A stretch of 44,325 nt of DNA from NCBI GenBank assembly GCA_016292445.1, contig JAEDIN010000004.1, forward strand, positions 1 to 44,325, in the 5' to 3' direction. This stretch comes from Oscillospiraceae bacterium. GTDB lineage: Bacteria > Bacillota > Clostridia > Oscillospirales > Oscillospiraceae. The notes under the pieces are model-generated. The model was given only the letters and a program-made list of their open reading frames with translations. It searched no databases and had not been told where the DNA came from. The stretch's first letter is position 1. Every line of letters begins with the position of its first letter. Below are positions 32,255 to 41,640 of the stretch, piece by piece. Both the position numbers and the translations under genes were made by a program.

Positions 32255-32737
32255 ATGGAGCATGAGATATATATAAGCCGCGAAAAAAGCGGCATGGGCC
32301 ATAGGAATGCGGTAACGCTCATTAAAAAAACGATAAACAAGTCACTTACCGCCGAGGGGATAGATGTGCCGTGCATAATCAGTGTAATGCTGACCGATGA
32401 CGAGGGCATACATGAGATAAACCGCGAGTTCAGAGGGGTGGACAGGCCCACGGATGTGCTGTCTTTTCCGCTCAACGAGCTTCAGGCAGGACATTTTAAC
32501 GCCGACCTCTGCGAAAAAGATCCTGAAACGGGAGCGGTCATGCTGGGCGATATTATGATATCTCTTGAACGCTGTAATGCGCAGGGCGAGGACCTTGGCC
32601 ACGGTTTTGAACGGGAGATATGCTATCTGACAGTTCACTCGGTTTTGCACCTGCTGGGTTATGACCACATCGACGAGGGTGAGATGAAGGCTCAAATGAG
32701 AGCGAGAGAAAAGCAGATCATGGAGGATGACAAATGA
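32255..32737 (+). CDS. ybeY: Endoribonuclease YbeY (16S rRNA maturation)
   Basis: A 160-residue metal-dependent RNase that matures 16S rRNA. The zinc motif H-x3-H-x5-H is complete: His128, His132 and His138 (HSVLHLLGYDH). An upstream DVLSFPL and GDIMISLER are family hallmarks. It overlaps era by 4 bases. Confidence 0.96.
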   Translation: MEHEIYISREKSGMGHRNAVTLIKKTINKSLTAEGIDVPCIISVMLTDDEGIHEINREFRGVDRPTDVLSFPLNELQAGHFNADLCEKDPETGAVMLGDIMISLERCNAQGEDLGHGFEREICYLTVHSVLHLLGYDHIDEGEMKAQMRAREKQIMEDDK

Positions 32738-33621
32738 TAAGCAAATCGGCAATGATAACAATATGCGGCAGACCCAATGTCGGAAAATCGACGCTTACCA
32801 ACGCCCTTGTCGGCGAGAAAATTGCCATAGTCTCCAATAAGCCGCAGACTACCCGCAACCGCATAAGCGCAGTCGTAACGCGCGGCAACACTCAGTTCGT
32901 TCTCATGGACACTCCGGGCTTCCACAAGCCCAGAACACGCCTCGGTGACTACATGGTCAATGTCGTAAAGGAGTCCGTCGCCGATGTTGACGCCGTAATG
33001 CTGCTTGTCGAGCCTATTGCGAACATCGGCAGGCAGGAGGAAGAGCTCATTGCAAGGCTCAAGGAGACGAATGTTCCGGCGGTGCTCGTCATCAATAAGA
33101 TAGACACGGTCGAAAAATCCGAGCTTCTTGAGGTCATGGCGAAGTATTCGCAGGCGCACAATTTTGATGCGATAATTCCCATTTCCGCAAAGAACAACGA
33201 GGGACTTGACGAGCTTATGGAGCAGCTTGATAAGTATGCTGTTGAGGGGCCGCAGCTATTCCCGAACGATATGATATCCGACCAGCCCGAAAAGCAGATA
33301 TGCGCCGAGCTTGTGCGTGAAAAGCTGCTTTTGTGCCTTGATAAGGAGATCCCCCACGGCACAGCCATTGAGGTCACGAAGTTTTCCGAGCGCGAAAACG
33401 GCATTATCGACATGGATGTCACCATTTTTTGCGAAAAAGCAAGCCACAAGGGCATAATAATCGGCAAGCAGGGAGCAATGCTCCGCAAGATAGGCGAGAT
33501 GGCGCGAACCGACATTGAAGCCTTTATGGGCACAAAGGTTTTTCTGCAAACATGGGTGAAGGTCAAGGAAAACTGGCGCGATTCCATGGCGCAGCTTCGC
33601 AACTTCGGTTACTCGGAATAA
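32734..33621 (+). CDS. era: GTPase Era
   Basis: A 295-residue GTPase for 30S ribosome assembly. The G domain has GRPNVGKST (12-20), the DTPGFH switch II and NKID; the C-terminal KH domain has IIIGKQGAMLRKIG (about 248-261). The family's usual neighbours dgkA and cdd are missing between ybeY and era, so ybeY and era are directly coupled. Confidence 0.97.
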   Translation: MISKSAMITICGRPNVGKSTLTNALVGEKIAIVSNKPQTTRNRISAVVTRGNTQFVLMDTPGFHKPRTRLGDYMVNVVKESVADVDAVMLLVEPIANIGRQEEELIARLKETNVPAVLVINKIDTVEKSELLEVMAKYSQAHNFDAIIPISAKNNEGLDELMEQLDKYAVEGPQLFPNDMISDQPEKQICAELVREKLLLCLDKEIPHGTAIEVTKFSERENGIIDMDVTIFCEKASHKGIIIGKQGAMLRKIGEMARTDIEAFMGTKVFLQTWVKVKENWRDSMAQLRNFGYSE

Positions 33622-33676
33622 ATAACCATCATATAATCACCTGCGCAACAAATACTAAGCACAGCGAGGTGGTTTT

Positions 33677-33805
33677 ATGGCAGAAAATTTTTTCTGGCAG
33701 GTTTTCACTGATACCGGCGATCCGCTGTGCTGGCTGATGCATAGAGCGGCGGAAAAATCAAATAATAAAGATGGGGCGGGGGATGACCCTCAGCCCCTCG
33801 GATGA
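33677..33805 (+). CDS. yqzL: YqzL-like small protein
   Basis: A 42-codon gene, below the usual length cut-off. The ATG follows GAGGTGG, and the product starts MAENFFWQVFTDTGDP, matching the YqzL family (short proteins with F-W-x-V-F-x-x-T-G that lie between era and recO in Bacillota). It ends in a TGA overlapping the recO ATG (ATGA). The overlap, ribosome site and position make it a credible gene. The function is unknown. Confidence 0.8.
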   Translation: MAENFFWQVFTDTGDPLCWLMHRAAEKSNNKDGAGDDPQPLG

Positions 33806-34560
33806 GCAGGGTACATATGTTCAAAACGACAAAGGGGCTAATTCTCCGAGAGGTAAAATACAAGGAAGCCGACAGAATACTGACCGTTTTGACCGAGGAC
33901 ATGGGTAAAGTAACGGTCAAGGCTCGAGGCGCACTGCGTAAAAGCAGCAAGGTTGCTGCCGCTACGCAGTTGTTTGCGTTTTCCGAGCTGACAATGTTTG
34001 AAAATAAGGGCAGATGGTCCGTAAACGAAGGCTCGACCATTGAGGAATTTAAGGGGCTCAGAAACGATATATCGGCACTTGCGCTTGCTTCCTATTTTGC
34101 CGAATGTGTAGAGGCGCTCGCCGATGAGGACAGGCCCGATCCCGGTATGCTCCAGCTCATATTAAACTGCCTTTTTGCGTTATCCAATAACTTGTACGAC
34201 CAGCAGCATATAAAAACCGCGTTTGAGATGCGCCTCATGCGCATAGCGGGCTACGAGCCGGATTTGTCGGCTTGCGCCGTGTGCGGAGAACCTGAGCCGA
34301 AAGAGCCTCGCTTCAGCCCGCAAAACGGCATAATCTGCTGCCGTGAATGTCGCGGCAATGTCCATGAAGCAAATGTAATACTCTGCCCCGACTCTCTTAA
34401 GGCGTTAAGATATGTTCTGTATGCCGAGCCGAGAAAGCTCATGGCGTATTCAATACACGAGGATGCGGCAGGCAGAGCGGCAAATGCGGCGGAAACCTAC
34501 TTAAAAATACAAACCGAACGCAGATTTAACGCCCTTAATTACTGGAAACAGGTGAAATAA
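33802..34560 (+). CDS. recO: DNA repair protein RecO
   Basis: A 252-residue recombination mediator that helps load RecA onto SSB-coated DNA. The N-terminal OB-fold (TTKGLILREVKYKEADRILTV) and the C-terminal zinc-binding cysteines (CAVCGEP ... CCREC) are evident. The start is either the ATG at 33802, overlapping yqzL's stop, or the one at 33817 with AGGG before it, closer to the usual N-terminus. The stop shares one base with the mutS2 start. Confidence 0.95.
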   Translation: MSRVHMFKTTKGLILREVKYKEADRILTVLTEDMGKVTVKARGALRKSSKVAAATQLFAFSELTMFENKGRWSVNEGSTIEEFKGLRNDISALALASYFAECVEALADEDRPDPGMLQLILNCLFALSNNLYDQQHIKTAFEMRLMRIAGYEPDLSACAVCGEPEPKEPRFSPQNGIICCRECRGNVHEANVILCPDSLKALRYVLYAEPRKLMAYSIHEDAAGRAANAAETYLKIQTERRFNALNYWKQVK

Positions 34561-36932
34561 TGGACTTTTACAAAAAATCACTTAATACCCTCGAGCTGCC
34601 GGCTGTGCTTGAAATGCTTGCGGCCGAGGCAGTGTCCGACGGCGCAAAGGAGGCGGCGTTAAAGCTCCTTCCGTCGGACGATAGATACGAGGTGAAGCGC
34701 CGCCTCGACGAAACAAGCGCGGCAAAAACGATGATGGTAGTGCGGGGAAGCCCCTCTTTCTCGGGGGTAAAGGATGTCAGGCCCTCGCTGTCAAGGGCGG
34801 ATCTCGGCGGCAGCCTCAATACCCTTGAGCTTTTGAGCATAGCGAGAGTTCTTCAGTGTTCAAGGCTTGTAAAGGCGTATATTGCAGATGATACCGTCGG
34901 CAAGACAAGCATTGACCATTTGTTCTCTGCCCTGCACGCCAACAGATTTCTTGAGGAAAAGATAACATCGTCAATCGTCGGCGAGGATGAGATAGCCGAC
35001 AGTGCGTCCTCCGAGCTTGCAAACATCAGACGCAAAATTCGCGCGGCAAGTGCAAGAGTGCGTGATTCGCTCCAAAAAATCATATCCTCTCCGTCATATG
35101 CCAAGGCATTGCAGGAGCCGATAATCACCATGCGCTCGGATCGTTTTGTCGTACCCGTCAAGGCAGAGCATAAGGGGGCAATACCCGGACTTGTACACGA
35201 TATATCATCTTCGGGCGCAACACTGTTTATCGAGCCTATGGCGGCGGTAAAGGCGAATAACGAGCTAAGAGAGCTCGCCGCGAAGGAAAAAACGGAAATA
35301 GAACGCATTTTGGCGGAGCTTTCGGCTGATTGCGCCGAACATACAAACGATATTTCCGCAGATTACAATTTGCTCATACAGCTTGACCTGATTTTCGCCA
35401 AGGCGAAGCTTTCGTACAAGCTTGACTGCTCGCAGCCGGAGCTGAGGGAAAAGGGTATCGTTTTCAGAAATGCACGCCATCCGCTGCTTCAAAAGGGCAA
35501 GGCGGTGCCTATAAGCCTTGAACTGGGTGAGGATTTTGACACGCTCATAATCACAGGCCCGAATACCGGCGGCAAAACGGTAACGCTCAAAACCATAGGG
35601 CTGCTGAACATAATGGCGCAGTGTGGCCTGCATATTCCGGCCGAGGACGGCAGCGGAGTGCCGGTTTATAAGCACATTCTTGCCGATATAGGCGATGAGC
35701 AGAGTATAGAGCAGAATTTATCGACTTTCTCGGCACATATGACCAATATAGTGCATATATTAGATGAGTGCGGCGAAGGCTCACTGCTGCTTTTCGATGA
35801 ACTCGGTGCAGGAACAGACCCCACCGAGGGTGCGGCTTTGGCAATAGCCGTTATTGAAAATGCCAGACAGCGCGGCGCAACTATTGCAGCTACAACACAC
35901 TATGCCGAACTCAAGGTCTATGCGACCGGCGAAAGCGGCATACAGAACGCATCCTGTGAATTTGATGTAGAAACGCTCAGACCCACTTACAGACTGCTTG
36001 TCGGCATTCCGGGCAAGTCCAATGCCTTCGCCATTTCACGCAGACTGGGGCTTGATGATACTGTAATTGAGGACGCAAAGCGGCGCATCGGCGTTCAGAA
36101 CGCAGATTTTGAGGCGACGATAGAAAAGCTGGAGCAGACCAGACTTCTGCTTGAACGAGATAGGGCAGAGGCATCGAAAAAGCTCAGAGAAGCCGAGGAG
36201 AGCGCAAAGAAAGCGGCATTTTTACGAGCCGAGCTTGCGGTGCGGCTTGAAAAGGCAGATGAAAAATCACGCCGTGAGGCCGAACGCATCATAGCCGAGG
36301 CGCGTAAAACCGCCGAGGAGACCTTTGCCGAACTTGATGAAATGCGCCGCCACGCAAACGAGCAGGAGGAGGCACAGAGGATAAACGAAGCACGCAGCGA
36401 GCTTAGAAGAAAGCTCAACGAGCATGAAGGCAAGCTCAAAGCCGAAAGACCCGAGCAGCCCCGTGAGGAGAAAAAATCGTCGAGAAACGCCGAGATCGGT
36501 GACACGGTCGAGATCAAGTCGATGGGCGTCAAGGCGGAGGTCGTCGGCGTAAACTCCGACGGCAGCTTGGAGCTCAAAGCCGGCATAATGAATGTCAAAG
36601 CAAAGCAGAGTGAGGTATATCTCGTTGAGGGCAAGTCGGCAAAGAAGAAAGTAAGCTACCAAATACAAAGCAGCACTGTGAGAAGCGCCGTAAGCAGCGA
36701 AATAGACCTGCGCGGCATGGAATCCATCGAGGCTGTAAATGCAGCGGAAATGTATATAGATAATGCAGTTATGGCTAAACTTAGCACAGTGACTATTATC
36801 CACGGCAAGGGCACGGGTGCGCTTCGGGCGGCGATACACCAGATGCTCAAGCGAAACAAGGCTGTCAAATCCTTTAGGCTCGGCAGATACGGCGAGGGAG
36901 AGACAGGCGTGACAATAGTCGAATTGAAATAA
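34560..36932 (+). CDS. mutS2: Endonuclease MutS2
   Basis: A 790-residue MutS-like protein without the mismatch-recognition domain. It has the core lever region, the ATPase domain with GPNTGGKT (about 334-341) and LFDELGAGTDPTEG, a long charged coiled coil (about 520-640), and a C-terminal Smr nuclease domain (IDLRGM ... HGKGTGALR, last ~80 residues). MutS2 suppresses recombination or rescues collided ribosomes in Bacilli. It closes the yqfC-to-mutS2 run. No clear terminator was seen after it. Confidence 0.96.
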   Translation: MDFYKKSLNTLELPAVLEMLAAEAVSDGAKEAALKLLPSDDRYEVKRRLDETSAAKTMMVVRGSPSFSGVKDVRPSLSRADLGGSLNTLELLSIARVLQCSRLVKAYIADDTVGKTSIDHLFSALHANRFLEEKITSSIVGEDEIADSASSELANIRRKIRAASARVRDSLQKIISSPSYAKALQEPIITMRSDRFVVPVKAEHKGAIPGLVHDISSSGATLFIEPMAAVKANNELRELAAKEKTEIERILAELSADCAEHTNDISADYNLLIQLDLIFAKAKLSYKLDCSQPELREKGIVFRNARHPLLQKGKAVPISLELGEDFDTLIITGPNTGGKTVTLKTIGLLNIMAQCGLHIPAEDGSGVPVYKHILADIGDEQSIEQNLSTFSAHMTNIVHILDECGEGSLLLFDELGAGTDPTEGAALAIAVIENARQRGATIAATTHYAELKVYATGESGIQNASCEFDVETLRPTYRLLVGIPGKSNAFAISRRLGLDDTVIEDAKRRIGVQNADFEATIEKLEQTRLLLERDRAEASKKLREAEESAKKAAFLRAELAVRLEKADEKSRREAERIIAEARKTAEETFAELDEMRRHANEQEEAQRINEARSELRRKLNEHEGKLKAERPEQPREEKKSSRNAEIGDTVEIKSMGVKAEVVGVNSDGSLELKAGIMNVKAKQSEVYLVEGKSAKKKVSYQIQSSTVRSAVSSEIDLRGMESIEAVNAAEMYIDNAVMAKLSTVTIIHGKGTGALRAAIHQMLKRNKAVKSFRLGRYGEGETGVTIVELK

Positions 36933-36988
36933 AAGCAATCGATTTAATTTGTGAATAATGTGAAAATCTACGAAATAGACAAAATCGG

Positions 36989-37017
36989 TTGACGATTTTT
37001 AAATAATTTGCTAAAGT
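36989..37017 (+). promoter_or_regulatory. Promoter for the HPr gene
   Basis: TTGACG (36989-36994), a 17-base spacer and TAAAGT (37012-37017) with an upstream TG: a strong-looking sigma-A promoter. Confidence 0.65.
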
Positions 37018-37053
37018 AGGGGTAATCTTTAAAGATTATGAGGAGTGGCGAGC

Positions 37054-37317
37054 ATGGTAACTAAAGAAGTAGTAATTAATAATCAGGTTGGACTCCACGC
37101 CAGACCCGCGACTTTCTTTATTCAGAAAGCCAACGAGTTCAAGAGCAGCATTTGGATCGAGAAGGAAGACAGAAGAGTTAATGCAAAGAGCCTTCTCGGC
37201 GTTCTTTCACTCGGCATCGTTAAGGGCACTGCCATTAACCTGATTGCCGACGGTGCTGACGAGGCGACTGCAGTTGACACACTGTCCGAACTCATTGCAT
37301 CTGACTTTACCGAATAA
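37054..37317 (+). CDS. ptsH: Phosphocarrier protein HPr
   Basis: An 87-residue phosphocarrier of the PTS sugar system. With the ATG at 37054 (AGGAG upstream), the active histidine is His15 (VGLHARPA) and the regulatory serine is Ser46 (NAKSLLGVLSLGI), exactly the family numbering, which supports this start over the GTG at 37045. Both residues present means it can be an energy-coupling HPr and a target of HPr kinase for catabolite control. No enzyme I gene is next to it. Confidence 0.95.
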   Translation: MVTKEVVINNQVGLHARPATFFIQKANEFKSSIWIEKEDRRVNAKSLLGVLSLGIVKGTAINLIADGADEATAVDTLSELIASDFTE

Positions 37318-37333
37318 TAACCAAAACTGAGCT

Positions 37334-37363
37334 AAGGGCGTGTTTTTGACACGCCCTTGTTTA
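37334..37363 (+). terminator. Terminator after the HPr gene
   Basis: A 10-bp stem, AAGGGCGTGT/ACACGCCCTT, loop TTTTG, then GTTTAAT. The T-run is short. Confidence 0.75.
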
Positions 37364-37374
37364 ATATGTATTAA

Positions 37375-38226
37375 ATGAAAAAAGAAAACAAGGCAATTAT
37401 ACAGATGCTGACCTGCGCCGCTCTATGGAGCATAGCCGGTATTTTTATAAAACTCATACCGTGGAACGCGTTTGCGATAAGCAGCTTACGCAGCCTATTT
37501 GCCGGCATTACTGTGCTTGCGTTTATTAAGCTTAAAGCTTATAAGATCGTGCTTAATCGCCGCACGCTTACGGCGGGAATACTCATGTCCCTTGTCTACA
37601 CGGCGTTTGTCGGTGCAAATAAGCTGACAACTGCCGCAAATGCCATCGTTTTGCAGTTCACAGCCCCTCTTTTTATTGTAATATTCTCTGCTATTATGTT
37701 TAAGCAGAAGATAAGAAGGGTGGATATCACGGCTGTCATTTGCGCGATGGTCGGTATATCCATGTTCTTTTTTGATAAGCTCGCGGGAGGATATCTCACC
37801 GGAAACCTTGTTGCTATCCTTGCAGGAGCACTCATGGGCGGCATGTATATGGCAATAGGCAGGACAGACGGCGCAGAGCGATACAGCGCAATACTTTTCG
37901 GACAGCTCAGCGCTTTTTTGATCGGCCTGCCGTTTATTATCGCAACAAGGCCTGAGATATCGGCATTTCCTGTGCTGTATATTATAATTCTCGGCGTTTT
38001 TCAGCTCGGCATACCGTATATTCTCTACGGAATGGCGTCGGAATACTGTCCGCCGCTTGCGTGCAGTCTGCTCGGTGCGGTCGAGCCGCTTCTTAATCCC
38101 ATTTGGGTGCTGATATTTGACGGCGAAAGACCCGGTGTGTATGCCCTGGTCGGCGGCGTAATAGTTGTAGCTTCCGTCACACTGTGGTGTGCATTCGGAA
38201 ATAAGGTTGAGGAAAAGAATGCTTGA
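37375..38226 (+). CDS. EamA (DMT superfamily) transporter
   Basis: A 283-residue membrane protein with ten hydrophobic segments in two EamA repeats, e.g. CAALWSIAGIFIKLIPWNAF near the start and PLACSLLGAVEPLLNPIWVL in the second half. The family exports metabolites or amino acids; the substrate is unknown. The ribosome site is weak. It overlaps uvrC by 8 bases, so it is likely the first gene of the uvrC-rsmD-coaD run. Confidence 0.9.
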   Translation: MKKENKAIIQMLTCAALWSIAGIFIKLIPWNAFAISSLRSLFAGITVLAFIKLKAYKIVLNRRTLTAGILMSLVYTAFVGANKLTTAANAIVLQFTAPLFIVIFSAIMFKQKIRRVDITAVICAMVGISMFFFDKLAGGYLTGNLVAILAGALMGGMYMAIGRTDGAERYSAILFGQLSAFLIGLPFIIATRPEISAFPVLYIIILGVFQLGIPYILYGMASEYCPPLACSLLGAVEPLLNPIWVLIFDGERPGVYALVGGVIVVASVTLWCAFGNKVEEKNA

Positions 38227-40033
38227 TACTTTACTCGAAAAGGCCAATAATCTCCCGATGAAGCCCGGCGTATACATTATGCTGGACTCATCGGGGGAAG
38301 TTATATATGTAGGTAAAGCAAAAAAACTCAAAAACCGAGTGACGAGCTACTTCCGCGGCAACCACTTGCCCAAGGTGGCGGCAATGGTGGAGAAGGTTGC
38401 CGACTTCAATGTCATAGTCGTGGATTCCGAGTTTGAATCCTTAGTGCTCGAAAATTCGCTGATAAAGCAGCATCAGCCGCATTACAACATTCTTCTAAAG
38501 GATGACAAGAGCTATCCGTTCATAAGGCTTGATATCAATTCGCAGTACCCGAAATTTGATATTGCAAACAAGCCGACTAAGGACGGTGCGAAATACTTCG
38601 GGCCTTACGGCGGCAGGAGCATGACGAGGCAGATAATCGATGTCATTTCCAAGGCGGTGGGACTGCCCACCTGCGGCAAAAAGTTTCCGCGGGATATCGG
38701 CAAGAACAGACCGTGCCTGAATCATCATATGGGCAACTGTCGGGCATGGTGTCAGGGCAACGGGTCGCTTGCAGAGTATAAAGCCGCGGTAAATCAGGCA
38801 AGCCTTATTCTTGAGGGCAAAACAAAAGAACTTTTAGCCGAGCTTAACGAGCGCATGATGCTCGCTTCGGAGGAGCTTCGCTTTGAGCAGGCTGCCGAGC
38901 TGCGTGACCGCATTCGTGCCATAGACAGTCTTGCAAATAAGCAAAAGGTCATTGCGACCGCGTTTGCCGACACCGACGCCGTGGGCTTTATGCGCGGCAC
39001 AAAATGCTGCTTTGTCGTGCTGCATTTTAATGACGGCGCACTAACGGCAAAGGACTTTAAGCTTCTGCCCGAGCCCGTTGAGGATGACGCAGAGGCTGTT
39101 TCGGCACTTGTTCGGCAATACTACACATCAAAAGGTAATTATCCGAAGACGATACTTTTACCCTGCGAATGTGACGACAGGGAGGAGCTTCAGCAGCTTT
39201 TCATAACGCTTGCAGGCCGCAAGGTATCGGTCGAAGTCCCGGTAAGAGGCGAAAAGGCAAAGCTCTGCGAGCGTGCAAATCTAAACGCCTCCGAGGAAAT
39301 ACTCCGCTCTACGACCGCAGAACAGCGCAGGGCAGGCACACTATTATGGCTGCAAAAGGCACTCGGCTTGAAGGAATATCCAGAACGAATTGAAGCCTTC
39401 GACGTTTCCAACCTCGGAGATACCGGCATAGTGGCGGCGATGACCGTTCATAAGGACGGCAAGCCACTAAAGCGCGATTACCGCAAGTTCAGAATAAAGG
39501 ACCTTGACATACGCGACGACTATGCGAGTATGCGCCAGGCGGTGGGCAGACGGTTTTCAAGGTATAAGAGCGGCGATGAGAAATTCAATAAGCTGCCGCA
39601 GCTTTTGCTCATAGACGGCGGCGTGACCCATGCTCAGGCTGCAAGCGGCGTTCTTTCGGAGCTCGGGCTAAATGTACCTGTGTTCGGCATGGTCAAGGAT
39701 GACCGCCACCGCACAAGGGCGCTGGTCACACCAAAGGGCGATGAAATAAGCATCAATACAAATCAGGCGGTTTTCTCACTCATCGGCAGCATCCAGGAGG
39801 AAACCCACCGATTTGCGATAGAGTACCAGCGCTCCCTGCGTAACGAGAGCCTCGGTTCACAGCTTTCGGATATAAAGGGTGTCGGTGAAAAACGCAAAAA
39901 CGAGCTGTTAAAGGCATTTAAGACGATAAAGGCTATTAAAGCTGCAAGCTTTGAAGAGCTTTGTGCCGCAGTACCTAAGAATACGGCACTTGCGGTATAT
40001 AATAACTATCACTCCGGAGATGAAGAAAAATGA
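38219..40033 (+). CDS. uvrC: Excinuclease ABC subunit C
   Basis: The nuclease of nucleotide excision repair, about 604 residues. The order is GIY-YIG domain (KPGVYIMLDSSGEVIYVGKA near the start), UVR motif (LRFEQAAELRDRI), RNase H-like endonuclease domain (EAFDVSNLGDTG ... LLIDGG), and C-terminal helix-hairpin-helix (IKGVGEKRKNELLKAF). The ATG at 38219 is chosen on GAGG upstream and alignment of the usual N-terminus. Overlaps rsmD by 4 bases. Confidence 0.96.
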   Translation: MLDTLLEKANNLPMKPGVYIMLDSSGEVIYVGKAKKLKNRVTSYFRGNHLPKVAAMVEKVADFNVIVVDSEFESLVLENSLIKQHQPHYNILLKDDKSYPFIRLDINSQYPKFDIANKPTKDGAKYFGPYGGRSMTRQIIDVISKAVGLPTCGKKFPRDIGKNRPCLNHHMGNCRAWCQGNGSLAEYKAAVNQASLILEGKTKELLAELNERMMLASEELRFEQAAELRDRIRAIDSLANKQKVIATAFADTDAVGFMRGTKCCFVVLHFNDGALTAKDFKLLPEPVEDDAEAVSALVRQYYTSKGNYPKTILLPCECDDREELQQLFITLAGRKVSVEVPVRGEKAKLCERANLNASEEILRSTTAEQRRAGTLLWLQKALGLKEYPERIEAFDVSNLGDTGIVAAMTVHKDGKPLKRDYRKFRIKDLDIRDDYASMRQAVGRRFSRYKSGDEKFNKLPQLLLIDGGVTHAQAASGVLSELGLNVPVFGMVKDDRHRTRALVTPKGDEISINTNQAVFSLIGSIQEETHRFAIEYQRSLRNESLGSQLSDIKGVGEKRKNELLKAFKTIKAIKAASFEELCAAVPKNTALAVYNNYHSGDEEK

Positions 40034-40572
40034 GAGTAATAAGCGGCACTGTGCGAGGCAAGAGGCTCAAAGAGCCCTCGGATTACAGCATCAGACCCAC
40101 GACAGACATGGTCAAGGAGGCCCTATTTAACATTATTCAGTTTGACATCGAAGGCAGACGGGTGCTCGACCTTTTCGCGGGGACAGGTCAGCTGGGCATA
40201 GAATGTCTTAGCCGGGGTGCTGCATCCGTGACCTTTGTCGATCAGAGCAAGGAATCCGTTGCCATTGTAAAGCAAAATCTCAAGACCTGCGGCTTTGAAG
40301 CTCGCGTTGTACAGACCGATTCGATAGGCTTTTTGTCAAGAGCCGACAAGTACGACATCATACTTTTAGACCCTCCTTACGCCACAAACCTGCTGGATAA
40401 GGCACTTGAGATCATCAATTCCGTTGACATATTGTCGGAAGGTGGTATAATTGTGTGCGAAAGTGGGCGTGAAAAGTCCATGCCGGACATGAATTTGCCC
40501 TATTTTAAGCGTAAAGAGTATAATTACGGCAAAGTAAAACTCACCACATACGGCAAGGAGACAGACATATGA
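40030..40572 (+). CDS. rsmD: 16S rRNA (guanine966-N2)-methyltransferase
   Basis: A 180-residue SAM-dependent methyltransferase. The N-terminal MRVISGTVRGKRL and RPTTDMVKEALFNI, the SAM loop VLDLFAGTGQLGIECLSRGA (about 46-65) and the catalytic LLDPPYA (about 117-123) define the family. It overlaps both neighbours by 4 bases, which is the common uvrC/rsmD/coaD linkage in Clostridia. Confidence 0.96.
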   Translation: MRVISGTVRGKRLKEPSDYSIRPTTDMVKEALFNIIQFDIEGRRVLDLFAGTGQLGIECLSRGAASVTFVDQSKESVAIVKQNLKTCGFEARVVQTDSIGFLSRADKYDIILLDPPYATNLLDKALEIINSVDILSEGGIIVCESGREKSMPDMNLPYFKRKEYNYGKVKLTTYGKETDI

Positions 40573-41060
40573 GTCTTGCTATATGTCCGGGCAGCTTTGA
40601 TCCCATCACCCTCGGACACCTGAACATCATTAGAAGGTCGGCGAAGATTTTTGACAAGGTCATCGTCTGCATCATGTATAACTCCACCAAGACCAAGCCG
40701 ATGTTCACCATTGAAGAGCGGGTGGAAATGGTGCAGAAGGTAGTTGAGCGTTTTCCTAATGTTGAGGTTGCCGCCTCCGACGGATTGCTTGCCGAGTACG
40801 CAAAGCAGTTTGATAATCCCGTTATCGTAAAGGGAATGAGGGCAGCGTCCGACTTTGAGTATGAATTTCAGATGAATCTGATAAATAAAAAAATTAACCC
40901 CGAGTTGGAAACAATGTTTCTGACCGCAAGCGAAAAATACACCTTCCTCAGCTCCTCGGTAGTCCGGGAAATGGCATCCTACGGTGCCGATCTTACAGGC
41001 TTTGTTCCCTGTGAGATCATTGATGAAATAGAGAAAAAAGCTCAGTTATGGAGGCGTTAG
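40569..41060 (+). CDS. coaD: Pantetheine-phosphate adenylyltransferase
   Basis: The penultimate step of coenzyme A synthesis: adds AMP to 4'-phosphopantetheine. In its 163 residues, PGSFDPITLGHLNIIRR (6-22) holds the TxGH ATP site, KGMRAASDFEYEFQMN (about 88-103) binds substrate, and FLSSSVVRE is the second ATP motif. The next gene starts one base after its stop. Confidence 0.97.
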   Translation: MSLAICPGSFDPITLGHLNIIRRSAKIFDKVIVCIMYNSTKTKPMFTIEERVEMVQKVVERFPNVEVAASDGLLAEYAKQFDNPVIVKGMRAASDFEYEFQMNLINKKINPELETMFLTASEKYTFLSSSVVREMASYGADLTGFVPCEIIDEIEKKAQLWRR

Positions 41061-41061
41061 T

Positions 41062-41571
41062 ATGAACGAGAACAAAGTTGAAGTAATGGAACTCATCGAA
41101 AATCTTTACACCATGGTGTCCGAGGCATGGGGAGTACCTCTCGGAAACGATAAATGCATTGTCGAGCGTGAAGCGGTGCTTGAGATACTTAACGAGATAA
41201 AGACCCGTCTTCCCGCCGAGCTTTCCGAGGCTAAGCGTGTTGTTACCGCAAAGGATGAGTTTATCGGCAACGCAAAGCGTGAGGCGGAATCGGTGCGCAA
41301 GAACGCAGAGGACAAGGCCCGTGAGCTTCTTGAGGAGCAGGAAATCGTCAAGAGAGCAAAAGCACTCAGCGCTCAGCTCGTCAGTGACGCCGAGTTTAAG
41401 TCCAAGGAGCTTCGCCGTGTCGCAAGTGAGTATGTCGATGAGATACTCCGCCGCACCGAGGAAACCGTCGGCGCAGCCCTCAAATCCATAAACGAATCTC
41501 GCGCCAGTTTCAGGAACCTTGCCGGAGCCGCAAATGCAGCCGCTGCCGCCGAGGACGAAGCTAAGGAATAA
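41062..41571 (+). CDS. Coiled-coil protein of unknown function
   Basis: A 169-residue soluble protein without a membrane segment. An acidic/hydrophobic N-terminal ~55 residues precede a long charged coiled coil (about 60-150) rich in Ala, Glu, Lys and Arg, and an Ala-rich tail. Such proteins are often annotated as DivIVA-like or as ATP synthase B/H-like; neither is certain. It follows coaD by one base with GGAGG, so it belongs to that operon. Close homologues next to coaD are common in Clostridia, but no function is established that I know of. Confidence 0.8.
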   Translation: MNENKVEVMELIENLYTMVSEAWGVPLGNDKCIVEREAVLEILNEIKTRLPAELSEAKRVVTAKDEFIGNAKREAESVRKNAEDKARELLEEQEIVKRAKALSAQLVSDAEFKSKELRRVASEYVDEILRRTEETVGAALKSINESRASFRNLAGAANAAAAAEDEAKE

Positions 41572-41587
41572 AAACTCACATAAGTCA

Positions 41588-41624
41588 AAAAAGCTTCACA
41601 GCGTGTGCTGTGAAGCTTTTTTTT
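41588..41624 (+). terminator. Terminator after the uvrC-coaD run
   Basis: An 11-bp stem, AAGCTTCACAG/CTGTGAAGCTT, plus flanking A/T pairs, loop CGTGTG and a run of eight T. Confidence 0.92.
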
Positions 41625-41640
41625 GAACAAAAATGCTAGA

